From Natronomonas marina (GTDB lineage: Archaea; Halobacteriota; Halobacteria; Halobacteriales; Haloarculaceae), in assembly GCF_024298905.1 (NCBI RefSeq), contig NZ_CP101154.1:1488001-1552000 (forward strand): a stretch of DNA of 64,000 nucleotides. Reading direction: 5' to 3'. The position numbers and the translations under genes were made by a program. The notes under the pieces were generated by a model, which did no database searches, was not told where the DNA came from, and was given only the letters and a program-made list of their open reading frames with translations. This document shows, one piece after another, positions 51,959-61,372 of this stretch (within the stretch, counting starts at the first letter, position 1; every line of letters begins with the position of its first letter).

Positions 51959-53518
51959 TTACTCGAACGTTCTCCCCAACCGACGCAGCCGTGGCGAGAC
52001 ATACCGGTAGCCAAGCCCGGTGAACAGCCCTAGCGTGATTCCCCACACCACATGAGCCGCAAGCAACACCCCCGTGAGGTTTGGAATCGGGACCTGGAAC
52101 CCGAGTAACCGTAACCAGAGCGGGGCAATGACGCCGGCAGCGGCGGCCCAGAGAACCAGTGCCCACACGATCCCGATGGCCACGAAAGCCGGGAGGTGGT
52201 CGCGGTACGCCGTCGGCGCAACCGAGACCAGACCGGCGTAAATGAATGCGAAGACGGCACTGTGGAATTCGTGGGTTACCCAGCCAATGACGGGGTCGGA
52301 GATGCCATAGAAGACGCCGATCGCCGCCACCGACCCGCCGAGTTGCTCCGACACGATACCGTAGGCGACTCCCGCGAGGATGGCTGCCCCGAGGGTGACC
52401 GCCAAGTGAGGAACATCCAGCCGGATTCCCGTGATTCCCGACCGACTCGGTTCAAACCCGATCTCGGTCCCCGTCGGGCGTGCGAGGGTGACCGTGATCG
52501 TCGACCCAGTGTCGGTCACCTCGGTGTCGATGGTGCCCCCGAAGCTCTCGACGAGCAGCCTGACGATGTTCAGGTCGTAGCCGTCGCGCGGATCGTCGAA
52601 ATCGGTGATTTCGCCGGATTCCAGGAGGACCTGCTGTGGGTCGGGTAGCCCGGGTCCCTCGTCGGCGACGCTGATTGACACATGGGTGGCCGTCTCGTCG
52701 ACCGAAACGCATACCGTGGGCTCGTCGGATGTCGCGTGGACGATGGCGTTATCAAGGAGGTTCTCGAAAACCTGTTCCACCCTCTCGGTCGCCTGGACCT
52801 GAACCGAACCGGGGCGGTCGCCAACCGAGATCGTCGCGGCGGGGTGGCGGTCGGACACAGTCTCGATACTCCGGTCGAGGCAGTCCGATACGTCGACGGA
52901 CTCTCCTCCGGCGTCCTGGCTTGTAGTCCGGGTTAAATATCGAACTTCTTCGATGGTCGTCGCGATGTCAGTCGAGTGTTGTTCGATGATCTCGGCGTCG
53001 TCGGTGTCATGCTCACCGGCCCACGCTGCGTACCCCTGGATCACGGTTACTGCATTGAGGACCTCGTGGCGGAGGAGGCGATTGAGGACCTCGAGGCGGT
53101 TCGTCTGCTCGCGCAATTCACGCCGCTGTCGCTGCGTGCGGGCAGCATACAGGCCCGTCAACGTCCCACCGAGGCTCCCACCGATTAGGAAATTCGAAAG
53201 GTAGAGCTGCGACCGTAGTGCCGCGGGCCTCGGGAGCGTTCCACCGGTCGAACCGATCAGCGTAAGCAGCACGAGCACCGCCATCGTTCCAGCGCCGATA
53301 ACACACCACAGGGCGGTCGTCCGGACGAGCGACGCCTCCACATCAGCAACCATCAGCGCCACACCGAACGCAGCCACCCCCAGTCCGAGCAGGAGCGGGA
53401 GCACCCCGGCCGCGTAAAATCGAACCGGGTCGTCGATCGCGATGGTCACGGTGAATCGGGTGAGAAAGAACCCGATTCCGGCGACGATGATGCCGCTGTA
53501 ATTCAGTCTCCCCCTCAC
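51959..53518 (-). CDS. Membrane histidine kinase with C-terminal membrane domain
   Basis: A 519-residue sensor kinase. Four membrane segments lie within residues 8-125. RLLRHEVLNAVTVIQGYAAW has the phospho-accepting His151. FENLLDNAIVHA (Asn257) is the N box and ADEGPGLPDP the G box near residue 286. The kinase ends at about residue 350. Then about 140 residues with four more membrane segments follow (HLAVTLGAAILAGVAYGIVS to VVWGITLGLFTGLGY). Most kinases end after the ATPase domain, so this tail is unusual. No response regulator is adjacent. Confidence 0.85.
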   Translation of the reverse strand: MRGRLNYSGIIVAGIGFFLTRFTVTIAIDDPVRFYAAGVLPLLLGLGVAAFGVALMVADVEASLVRTTALWCVIGAGTMAVLVLLTLIGSTGGTLPRPAALRSQLYLSNFLIGGSLGGTLTGLYAARTQRQRRELREQTNRLEVLNRLLRHEVLNAVTVIQGYAAWAGEHDTDDAEIIEQHSTDIATTIEEVRYLTRTTSQDAGGESVDVSDCLDRSIETVSDRHPAATISVGDRPGSVQVQATERVEQVFENLLDNAIVHATSDEPTVCVSVDETATHVSISVADEGPGLPDPQQVLLESGEITDFDDPRDGYDLNIVRLLVESFGGTIDTEVTDTGSTITVTLARPTGTEIGFEPSRSGITGIRLDVPHLAVTLGAAILAGVAYGIVSEQLGGSVAAIGVFYGISDPVIGWVTHEFHSAVFAFIYAGLVSVAPTAYRDHLPAFVAIGIVWALVLWAAAAGVIAPLWLRLLGFQVPIPNLTGVLLAAHVVWGITLGLFTGLGYRYVSPRLRRLGRTFE

Positions 53519-53982
53519 GGATGGGTATAACGATATTGGAGAGAGTAATAACCTCTCGGGTGCGCTCAGGGTGTCCGATTCGGGGAGGGTTGGTAGCCCA
53601 GATACCCCTGAATGGCCACCCTCTCGACGAATATACGGATACGGCCATCACGAATGGCCAGCGTGTCTATCGCCAGCAGTTCCATATCGACGAGCCGGGG
53701 CTGACGGACGTGTTTACGTTCCAGTACCTCCGGGATACAGGGGAGTAGATTCGGTCGGAGTGGGCCGATATTTAGCACAGAACGCTCGTTCAGACGGCGT
53801 GGTACCCATCTTTTCAGCAGTCTTTTAAGTCAGTGTCTACTCGGTATAGTACCGAGTAACCCGAACGAAGCGGCCAGCAGACAATATCTCACCTCGTGAC
53901 TCGAGGACACTACCCGAGTCGGTCCCACGACTGAGAACCCACGCTGTTTCACGCCGCCTACTTCTGGGGCCACGAATCCACT
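53519..53982. other. Intergenic; possible gene relic
   Basis: Between the divergent kinase and the small AbrB-like gene. A frame around 53620-53748 (QRVYRQQFHIDEPGLTDVFT) might be a relic, but no family is evident. An inverted repeat GGTGTGACT-type element is not seen. Confidence 0.35.
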
Positions 53983-54174
53983 ATGACGACTTCACATTCG
54001 AGCCGACTGTTCGAGAGTGGCACCGCAAACACACTCTATGCCACCATCCCCGCACAGCTCGTGACCGATTCTCAGTTCCCCTTCGAGCCTGACGACGCTA
54101 TTAGAGTCTCCATCGATGGCGATCGTCTCATCATCGCTCCCGACAGGGACGGGGACACAGGGGGTTCCGAATGA
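53983..54174 (+). CDS. Small AbrB-like protein preceding hybrid kinase
   Basis: A 63-residue protein. FESGTANTLYATIPAQLVTD, then PFEPDDAIRVSIDGDRLIIA has the beta-strand pattern of an AbrB/SpoVT-like DNA-binding domain. Its stop overlaps the start of the hybrid kinase by 4 bp (ATGA). It is probably a regulator co-expressed with the kinase; DNA binding is inferred. Confidence 0.6.
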   Translation: MTTSHSSRLFESGTANTLYATIPAQLVTDSQFPFEPDDAIRVSIDGDRLIIAPDRDGDTGGSE

Positions 54175-57100
54175 GCACTACGTCTACACAATCTCACGAT
54201 CACCTCGAGGAAATCAGGGTGCTCCACGTCGATGACGAGCCGAACTTCGCTGAGATGGCTGCGAGGTTCATAACGGGAGAGGACCACCGGTTCAGTATCG
54301 ACACTGCGACAAGCCCCAGCGAGGGACTCGACCGGCTCGACGATGGACGGTTCGATTGTGTCGTCTCCGACTACGATATGCCCGAACAGAACGGGATCGA
54401 CTTTCTGAAAACCGTCCGTGAGACCCACCCCGATCTACCGTTCATTCTCTTTACTGGCAAAGGCTCCGAAGAAATCGCCAGTGAGGCCATCTCTGCTGGC
54501 GTCACTGACTATCTGCAGAAGGGAACAGGGACCAGTCAGTACACAGTACTCGCCAATCGGGTCACCAACGTCGTCGAACAGTTCCGATCACGACGGGCCA
54601 TCACGGAAACCCAACAAAAGCTCACCCAGCTTGCCGAACATACCGACGATATTCTCTTCATGTTTACCGGAGACTGGAGCGAACTCCTGTTCATCAATTC
54701 AGCATACGAAGAGATTTGGGGCGGCTCGATCGATGAACTCTACGACGACCCGGCATCGTTTTTGGAATACATCCACCCTGCCGACCGCGACAAAGCCATC
54801 GAGATGATGGATCGGATCTCCAGTGGCCAGTCGGACGAAATCGAATATCGGGTGCAACGCCCTGACGGTGACCAACGGTGGATCCACGGCAAGACCAAGC
54901 CGATCGTCGACGCAAATGGATCTGTCTCCCGAATTGTCGGCTACGTCCGCGATATCACCGACCGGAAAAAGCGTGAACGGGAACTCGGGCGAAAAGAACG
55001 CCGGTATCAGGCCGTGTTCAACGACCCGAACATCCTCGTCGGATTGACCGATACAGACGGCACGGTCCGGGACGTCAACCAGACAGCGCTGGAGTACATC
55101 GATGCCGACCTCCAGGAGGTGATTGGCGACCCGCTCTGGGAGGCCCCGTGGTTCGACCATTCGGAAGCCGTCCAGGACGACGTCAAAGACTGGATAGCCC
55201 GCGCCGCCACTGGCGAGTACGTCGAGTTCGAAGTCGAGCTTGTACGGCCCGGCGGGGACCCGTATACAGTGTCCGGGGTGTTCAGACCAGTCACGAACGC
55301 CGATGGTGAGGTCGTCTCGCTGCTCATTTCCGATCGAGACATAACCGAGTCGAAACAGCGGGAACGCGAACTCGAACAGACCAACGCACTCCTTTCGACA
55401 CTGATTATGGCGCTTCCAGAGGGCGTGCTCGTCGAAGACGAGTCGCGACAAATATTGACTGTGAATCAACAGATGTTCGATCTCTTCGAGTTGCCGGACT
55501 CGCCCGAGGACGTCATCGGCGCAGACTGTGCCGACATGGCTGAATCGATCGCTGGCATGTTCGACCACTCCGAGCAGTTCATCGAGCAAATCAACGAACG
55601 GCTCGGTGACCGCGAGCCTGTCGATGGTGAAGCGCTTGCGCTTGCGGACGGCCGAACGTTCGAGCGAACCTATCGGCCGATCGAACTCCCCGATACTGAT
55701 GGCCATCTGTGGATGTATCGGGACGTAACCGCCCGCAACACCCGCCAACAGGAACTCGAAACGGTCCAGCGACGATTCGAAGCCGTCCTCGAGAACACGA
55801 CGACGCCGATGTTTATGAAGGACGACGATGGCAGGTATATTTTTGTCAACCAGGCGTACCGGGACCTCTTCGACCTTCGAGACGAGGATATCATCGGGCG
55901 AACCGACCATACGATCCACTCACCGGAGATAGCGGCCGAAGTCCAGCAGAACGACCGATCCGTCCTCGAACGAGGCGAGCCGCTCGAGATCGAGGAACGA
56001 ATCAGCAGCAACGGTGTGGAACGGACCTTCCTGTCGACGAAAGTCCCCATCTACGACACGGGGTCACGATCCGATCCGGATGTCCCTGTTGCTCTCTTCG
56101 GGATCGCGACGGACATCACCGAGCGGACAGCCCACGTTCAGCAACTCGAAGCCCTGAATCAGATTGCCCAGGAGTTGATGAGTGCAGACACGCGAGAGGA
56201 AGTCGTCGAGATCGGTGTCGAGATGACGCGGGATCTCCTGGGAATGCATGCGAATTCGATTCATCTGTACGACGAGGCCGCCGACGCCCTCGTTCCGGTG
56301 GAAGTCACCGACGCCATCTACGATCTCGTTGGCGAGCCACCGACGTTTACCGGAGCGGACAGTATCGCCTGGCGCGTCTACCAACAGGGAGAAACACTCG
56401 CAGTAGACGATGTCCACGAGGATCCGGACCGATATAACCAGGAGAGCCCGATGCGGAGCGAACTCTTCCTGCCCCTCGGTGAGTATGGGGTTATGCTCGC
56501 CGGATCACCGTCCCCCGAGACCTTCGACGAACAGGACGTCCTTATCGGGGAGATTCTGGCCGGTGTGCTGACGGCAGCCCTGGAGCAGGTCGAACGAACC
56601 GAGCAACTCCGTACCCGTGAGCGGGAACTCACGAGGCAAAACGACCGTCTCGAGCGGTTTGCCAGCATCGTCAGTCACGATTTGCGGAATCCGCTTAGTG
56701 TCGCCACCGGGCGCCTGGAACTGGCTGCCGGAGAGTGCGACAGCGAGCATTTGGACCACGTCGAGCAAGCCCACGAGCGGATGCGGACCTTGATCGAGGA
56801 TCTGCTCGCACTCTCCCGTGACGGTGAGACTGTCGACGATCTCGAACCGATCGCTCTCGGGCAACTGGTAGAGGGCTGCTGGGAGACAGTCGAGACCGGC
56901 GAGGCCAGACTGGGCTCGATTCCCGACCAAACGATAGAGGCCGACCGGAGTCGACTGAAGCAGCTGTTCGAGAACCTGATGCGGAATGCGGTCGAACACG
57001 GTGGCGAGAACGTAACGGTGCGGGTCGGTTCGTTGGCCGATGGGTTTTACGTCGAAGATGACGGCTCCGGTATCCCAGTCGACGAGCGTGAACCGATATT

Positions 57101-57257
57101 CGAAGCCGGCTACTCCACAGGTGAAGACGGGACCGGCTTCGGATTACACATTATCAAACAGATAGTCGATGCCCACGACTGGCGAATCCACGTGACGGAC
57201 AGTGACGAGGGCGGCGCACGTTTCGAGATCACTGGCGTGGAAGTTGTTGCTGTATAG
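54171..57257 (+). CDS. Hybrid sensor kinase: REC-PAS(x4)-GAF-HisKA-HATPase
   Basis: A 1028-residue soluble sensor kinase. The receiver domain comes first: VLHVDDEP (Asp21/22), phospho-acceptor Asp67 in CVVSDYDMP, and Lys117 in YLQKG. PAS domains run from about 140 to 650 (for example RVQRPDGDQRWIHGKTKPIV; MKDDDGRYIFVNQAYRDLFD). A GAF domain covers about 660-800. FASIVSHDLRNPLS has the phospho-His near 836. NLMRNAVEHG and DDGSGIP, then GTGFGLHI, are the ATPase boxes. It carries no membrane segment. Confidence 0.92.
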   Translation: MSTTSTQSHDHLEEIRVLHVDDEPNFAEMAARFITGEDHRFSIDTATSPSEGLDRLDDGRFDCVVSDYDMPEQNGIDFLKTVRETHPDLPFILFTGKGSEEIASEAISAGVTDYLQKGTGTSQYTVLANRVTNVVEQFRSRRAITETQQKLTQLAEHTDDILFMFTGDWSELLFINSAYEEIWGGSIDELYDDPASFLEYIHPADRDKAIEMMDRISSGQSDEIEYRVQRPDGDQRWIHGKTKPIVDANGSVSRIVGYVRDITDRKKRERELGRKERRYQAVFNDPNILVGLTDTDGTVRDVNQTALEYIDADLQEVIGDPLWEAPWFDHSEAVQDDVKDWIARAATGEYVEFEVELVRPGGDPYTVSGVFRPVTNADGEVVSLLISDRDITESKQRERELEQTNALLSTLIMALPEGVLVEDESRQILTVNQQMFDLFELPDSPEDVIGADCADMAESIAGMFDHSEQFIEQINERLGDREPVDGEALALADGRTFERTYRPIELPDTDGHLWMYRDVTARNTRQQELETVQRRFEAVLENTTTPMFMKDDDGRYIFVNQAYRDLFDLRDEDIIGRTDHTIHSPEIAAEVQQNDRSVLERGEPLEIEERISSNGVERTFLSTKVPIYDTGSRSDPDVPVALFGIATDITERTAHVQQLEALNQIAQELMSADTREEVVEIGVEMTRDLLGMHANSIHLYDEAADALVPVEVTDAIYDLVGEPPTFTGADSIAWRVYQQGETLAVDDVHEDPDRYNQESPMRSELFLPLGEYGVMLAGSPSPETFDEQDVLIGEILAGVLTAALEQVERTEQLRTRERELTRQNDRLERFASIVSHDLRNPLSVATGRLELAAGECDSEHLDHVEQAHERMRTLIEDLLALSRDGETVDDLEPIALGQLVEGCWETVETGEARLGSIPDQTIEADRSRLKQLFENLMRNAVEHGGENVTVRVGSLADGFYVEDDGSGIPVDEREPIFEAGYSTGEDGTGFGLHIIKQIVDAHDWRIHVTDSDEGGARFEITGVEVVAV

Positions 57258-58179
57258 AGTCGCTGTCATCAGCACAGCCGTCGAATCCCATCAACGTTTG
57301 AAGGTTTCAACGCGCCCGGATTATTTACATATTGATTATCCATATCTAAAATGTTCGGGACTGCGGCGTGCGTTGCGATTCTCACATCCCAGATGGTGGG
57401 CAACATAGTGGTGTACACCCTGTGTAGCGCTTGCTTTGCCGGGTGTACGGTTGGCTTGACGGCCGCAATGTGGGTTCGTTCGTGCTGTGTAGGCGGCGGC
57501 CGAGACAACGGGTCTATTTCGCAACTGTTCGATGGGTACGGGAATCTGCCTGTCTCGCAGTTTCGAGTCGAGAGTACCTGTCCGGCAGTCCCGCGACACA
57601 CGGCGGTCGATATTCAACAGGGGTGTAGACTGGAGAGTTACCACTCCCAATGCCGGCCGCATGTATATCTGAAACCCCGATACACCCCTGAAGATATGGG
57701 GGTGTATCGCCCGTTTTCCAGACCCGAGATGTCGTTCAACCGACCACCTTCGAGCGTCAACGAGACTCCAGTGGACTCTACATCGTACATAGAGCGACCA
57801 CAATACTCGGTCAGGTTCTCCTCTGCTCGCGGCACCGCCCGCTTCTAGTCGGCCGCGCCGAGACGGAGTCACAGCGTGGCTCCTGGACACGCTTGCGGCG
57901 GCTGTGGTGATTGTACTCGATAGGTATCGCCGACCGCAGTCGAGCCGTGTATCGAACGCGACTCCTTGGTGGGTGTACGTTCCAATTGTTCGACGACCTC
58001 CACTGGTATTTCGGCTACCATCCCGAGGGGGCAAATATCGCGAGACCACTGTGCCGGAACGATAAGCAAACCCTACGGCCGAACCGATATCGGTTAGCGA
58101 CTCGCACGGACCCGACAGGTACGTACTCGATGGCCGAAAATCCGCAGGTATTAGGGTTCTCAAGCCCATAGAGTAACTG
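57258..58179. other. No gene recognised
   Basis: A 278-codon minus-strand frame and a 165-codon plus-strand frame overlap here. Both have Arg/Ser/Thr-rich composition unlike haloarchaeal proteins, and neither has a domain. I treat them as chance frames. Nothing else is evident. Confidence 0.5.
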
Positions 58180-58452
58180 ATGGGCCGCTCTCGTACCTAC
58201 CGCTGTCTGAACTGTCTGGAGGAGACGGTTACCCGGTCGTTCGACACGTCGCATCTATCGCGACGGTGTCCGGACTGTGGCTCAATGGAACGGTTCGTCA
58301 ACGAGGCCGTCTACGAGCAGTTCAGGTCCTTCGAGGCTGCCCCGCCGGCGTCGCTGGAGTGGGACCAACTGTCTCGCACCGAGCGGCTGTTGGTCAGTGA
58401 GCGGGTCGTCCGAACCGATCGGTCGGTCGAGGATTTCGACATCGCGACGTGA
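58180..58452 (+). CDS. Haloarchaeal zinc-ribbon protein
   Basis: A 90-residue protein. YRCLNCLEETV and SRRCPDCGSMERFV give two C-x2-C knuckles (residues ~9-12 and 30-33) that would bind one zinc. The C-terminal half (RTERLLVSERVVRTDRSVED) is helical. Families of this size act as small regulators or RNA/DNA-binding partners; function unknown. Confidence 0.7.
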   Translation: MGRSRTYRCLNCLEETVTRSFDTSHLSRRCPDCGSMERFVNEAVYEQFRSFEAAPPASLEWDQLSRTERLLVSERVVRTDRSVEDFDIAT

Positions 58453-58499
58453 GGGGGGCTCGGAGCGACGGTATCCAGATGGGCCAAGCCGCCTGCTTC

Positions 58500-58768
58500 A
58501 AAAATCAACGGTGATGTCGGTCGAGCGGTTAGCGTCGAGGACGCTGACTTCGTGGTACTCGTCAGTGTCGTCGAAGGTGTCCGTCCCGTTCTATGTCGAA
58601 CTCCCGTAGCAGTCGTTGGCTTCGAATCGGGAGTAGAGGTTTGACCGCTTTATCTGGTTGTATGGCTCAGCTTTCTTCTCTCATTCGTCACACTTCTCCA
58701 GAGAACCCTTGTTATATTATCATGATTGAAAACATGTAAGTAGGATAAGACACAGTCACAATGTAGCG
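58500..58768. other. Relic of a secreted beta-sandwich protein and spacer
   Basis: The minus strand at 58500-58590 reads GTDTFDDTDEYHEVSVLDAN and then RSTDITVDF to a stop, like the end of an exported halophilic protein. No upstream part remains. The AT-rich stretch before 58769 probably holds a promoter. Confidence 0.35.
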
Positions 58769-58930
58769 ATGAGCCGTTACCCCAGGGGGGTCCGGGCTGC
58801 GACCCTGAAATGTATCGCGTGCAACGCCCCGGTCGTGGAGACGGTCGATTCGGAATACAAATGCGTCGAATGTGGGGAGGCGCCTATCGAGCCGCATAGC
58901 GGCCCATCTACGGCTGCTGCGGACGATTAA
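58769..58930 (+). CDS. Very small zinc-ribbon protein
   Basis: A 53-residue frame starting MSRYPRGVRAATLKCIACNA. CIACN and CVECG form a C-x2-C pair of pairs (residues ~15-18 and 32-35) for one zinc, followed by an acidic tail ending AAADD. The clean Cys spacing and haloarchaeal composition argue for a real gene despite its size. Function unknown. Confidence 0.65.
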   Translation: MSRYPRGVRAATLKCIACNAPVVETVDSEYKCVECGEAPIEPHSGPSTAAADD

Positions 58931-59065
58931 CGAGCGATGCCGCTTGCATCGGTTCGATTTTCTTTGCCACTCACTAGCAACGAGACGCTCCTTGATCCCT
59001 CGGGCACACCACCGGTCGCCTGCCAGGCCCTCAGCACGGAATAACCATACCTAGCCTTGACCTCC

Positions 59066-59085
59066 CCCACGGCTGAAGCCGTGGG
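59066..59085. repeat. IS200/IS605-type hairpin
   Basis: CCCACGGC and GCCGTGGG flank the loop TGAA, next to CTCC. It closely matches the hairpin at 62035 that ends a TnpB remnant. No transposase gene is beside it, so it is a solo end. Confidence 0.55.
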
Positions 59086-59144
59086 ATTTCGCCTTGCACT
59101 ACTGTGAACCGCGGAGTACCATCAAATCGGTCAGCAGAGAGTTG

Positions 59145-59456
59145 CTACGTCCGTTTCCCGCTCTGTTCCGCGTCCGTGTTCACCAGCCGGTGGTACTGTC
59201 TGAGGAACGTCGTGCGGTCGGTTCGGCCGGCGTCGGCCGCCACGAGCGTCTCCTCGAGTCCGTCCCGGGTCTGGTGGCAACAATTACGATAGCAGGGCTT
59301 GCACAGGTACTCGAAGGTCTTGCCCTCGCGACTCCAGCGGTCGCCGTGTTTGTCGTACTCACGGGCATCCTCGCGGTCGAGGGTCTCACCGCAGGCGATG
59401 CACGTCACCTGCTCGTCAGCGTCGCCGCCCCACAGTGTCGAGGCGGGTGTCGTCAT
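59145..59456 (-). CDS. HNH/zinc-ribbon-like small protein after nuoCD
   Basis: A 103-residue protein. CIACGETLDREDAREYDKHG and YLCKPCYRNCCHQTRDGLEE provide two Cys pairs, with His and Cys following. This is a small zinc-binding fold seen in haloarchaea. It starts 4 bp inside the nuoCD stop (ATGA), so it is translated with nuoCD. A role in complex assembly is possible but not shown. Confidence 0.65.
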   Translation of the reverse strand: MTTPASTLWGGDADEQVTCIACGETLDREDAREYDKHGDRWSREGKTFEYLCKPCYRNCCHQTRDGLEETLVAADAGRTDRTTFLRQYHRLVNTDAEQSGKRT

Positions 59457-61105
59457 CTGTCCACCTCCCCCATGATAGCGTCCAGGCTCCCTATCGTCGC
59501 GATGAGGTCGGCAACGTACTCGCCCTCCGCCATCGCCGGGAGTGCCGACAGGTTCGAGAACGACGGACCGCGTATCTTGAACCGAGCGGGGGTCTCGGTG
59601 CCGTCGGCACGAATGTAGATGCCGAGTTCGCCCTTTGCCCCCTCGACGGCCCGGTAGCACTCCCCGGACGGCTTCAGCGTCCGCGGCACGTTGGCTTGGA
59701 CGGTGCGCTCTCCGCTCGGCCAGTCCGCGAGAAGATCGACGCACTGGTCGACGATGGCCGCCGACTCCTCGATTTCCTTCAACCGGACGAGCACCCGGGA
59801 GAAGTTGTCACAGCCGTCCTCGGTGACGACGTCCCATTCGAGGCGGTCGTAGTAGCCGTACGGGTCGTCACGCCGAAGGTCATAGTCGATGCCGGAGCCG
59901 CGGGCGACCGGCCCAGTGACGCCGTACTGCTTTGCGACCTCCGGTGGTAGTTCACCGGTATCGACACACCGGGCCTGGAAGACCTCGTTGCTCGTCAGCA
60001 GGTCGTGGTACTCGCCGAGTTTCCGCGGCAGGTCGTCGGTGAAGGCGCGCACCTCCTCGAAGAACGCTTCCCTGGGGGAGGGGATATCCCAGGCGACGCC
60101 GCCGACTCGGAAGTAGTTGAACATGAGACGTTGCCCGGTCAGATCCTCCAGAAGGTCCTGAACGACCTCCCGGTCCCGGAACCCGTACATGAAGGTCGCG
60201 GTGAATTCACCGTTGACGTCCAGCGCGTACATGGCGGTGGCGAGCAAGTGCGACAGGATACGGGAGAGCTCGGCGCTCATCGTCCGGACGACCTGTGCGT
60301 ACTCGGGGACCTCGATGTCGGCCAGGTCCTCGACGACGCGGGCGTAGGCCCACTCGTTGAGCAGGCCGGCCCCGCCCCAGTCCCAGCGGTCGGGGTACGG
60401 CATGATCTGGTGGCGATACGTCCCCTGCTGGCACATCTGTTCCTCACAGCGGTGGATGTAGCCGATGTCCGGCTCGACGTCGACCACCTGCTCGCCGTCC
60501 AGTACGGTCTCGACGTGAAGGACGCCGTGGGTCGACGGGTGGTGCGGACCGATGTTGATGAACATCGTGTCCGTGCCACCCTGTTCACCCCGATGATCCT
60601 CCTCCAGCGGGTTGGCGTGCTCGTGGAGTGTGACGACCTGTGGTTGTTCCTGGTCGTAGTCCTCGCGGAGCGGATGTCCCTGCCAGGTCTCCGGCAGCAG
60701 GATACGACGCAGGTCCGGATGGCCCTCGTACTCGATACCGAGGAGGTCGTAGGCCTCCCGTTCGTGCCACTCGGCCGTCGGGTAGACCGCTGCCGCGGAC
60801 TCGCCGACAGGGTCGCCCCGCGTCGTCGGGACGACGACCGACAGTTCGCGCGTCCGGTCGTCGTAGCTGGTGAGGTGGTAGACAGTCTCGAAGCGGTCTT
60901 CGTACTCCTGGGCGGTCACGCACGAACAGTGGTCGAAGCCCGCCTTCGAGCGGAGCGTCGAGAGGACGTCACGGACTCGGTCGGCCCGGATTACGATTGC
61001 CGGGGCGTTCTCGTGTGACCGACGGCCGACGAGAGCGTCCTCGGGGAGGGCTGTGACCGCCCTGTCCACGGGTCGGCCGGCGGTCGGGACTCGTTGCTGT
61101 TGCAT
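59453..61105 (-). CDS. nuoCD: NADH dehydrogenase-like subunit CD (fused NuoC-NuoD)
   Basis: A 550-residue fused subunit of respiratory complex I. Residues ~40-165 are NuoC-like (YHLTSYDDRTRELSVVVPTT; WHEREAYDLLGIEYEGHPDL; ILLPETWQGHPLREDY). From about 178 the NuoD part follows (MFINIGPHHPSTHGVLH; DIGYIHRCEEQMCQQGTYRH). It ends with the usual GSLDAIMGEVDR. It would form part of the peripheral arm near the quinone site. nuoA, nuoB, nuoH and later genes are absent on both sides, so it stands alone apart from the zinc protein. Confidence 0.92.
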   Translation of the reverse strand: MQQQRVPTAGRPVDRAVTALPEDALVGRRSHENAPAIVIRADRVRDVLSTLRSKAGFDHCSCVTAQEYEDRFETVYHLTSYDDRTRELSVVVPTTRGDPVGESAAAVYPTAEWHEREAYDLLGIEYEGHPDLRRILLPETWQGHPLREDYDQEQPQVVTLHEHANPLEEDHRGEQGGTDTMFINIGPHHPSTHGVLHVETVLDGEQVVDVEPDIGYIHRCEEQMCQQGTYRHQIMPYPDRWDWGGAGLLNEWAYARVVEDLADIEVPEYAQVVRTMSAELSRILSHLLATAMYALDVNGEFTATFMYGFRDREVVQDLLEDLTGQRLMFNYFRVGGVAWDIPSPREAFFEEVRAFTDDLPRKLGEYHDLLTSNEVFQARCVDTGELPPEVAKQYGVTGPVARGSGIDYDLRRDDPYGYYDRLEWDVVTEDGCDNFSRVLVRLKEIEESAAIVDQCVDLLADWPSGERTVQANVPRTLKPSGECYRAVEGAKGELGIYIRADGTETPARFKIRGPSFSNLSALPAMAEGEYVADLIATIGSLDAIMGEVDR

Positions 61106-61372
61106 CGTCTAGTGGGCGTCAGTTCTCGGCGTAGTGCAGTAGGCGCACTGCCTCACCTGTGGTGGAATATAAGTGTCGACGGGGAATTCTCACGACCACT
61201 CCGCATCGAGACCGACGAACAGCCGAACGCGACCACGAATACCGGCGGCTGGACGACGGTTCCCGCCTGCGGTATCAACACACCCCCTGGAGCGTTCGGT
61301 TGTATTCGAAGGCCTTGATTTCGAAGTCGCGGGGATTCGTGGTGCTTAATCGCATGCGTTCGAAGTTGATGT

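Noticed and set aside
54699-55919. Long open frame antisense to the hybrid kinase
   Set aside because: It is a mirror of strong third-position GC bias in the real kinase gene, which has clear REC and PAS motifs.
57336-58169. 278-codon minus-strand open frame
   Set aside because: Composition is Arg/Ser/Thr-rich and not acidic, no domain is visible, and a second long frame overlaps it on the other strand. It looks like a chance frame in GC-rich DNA.
60005-61018. 337-codon plus-strand frame opposite nuoCD
   Set aside because: A shadow of nuoCD; the minus strand has conserved complex I motifs throughout.
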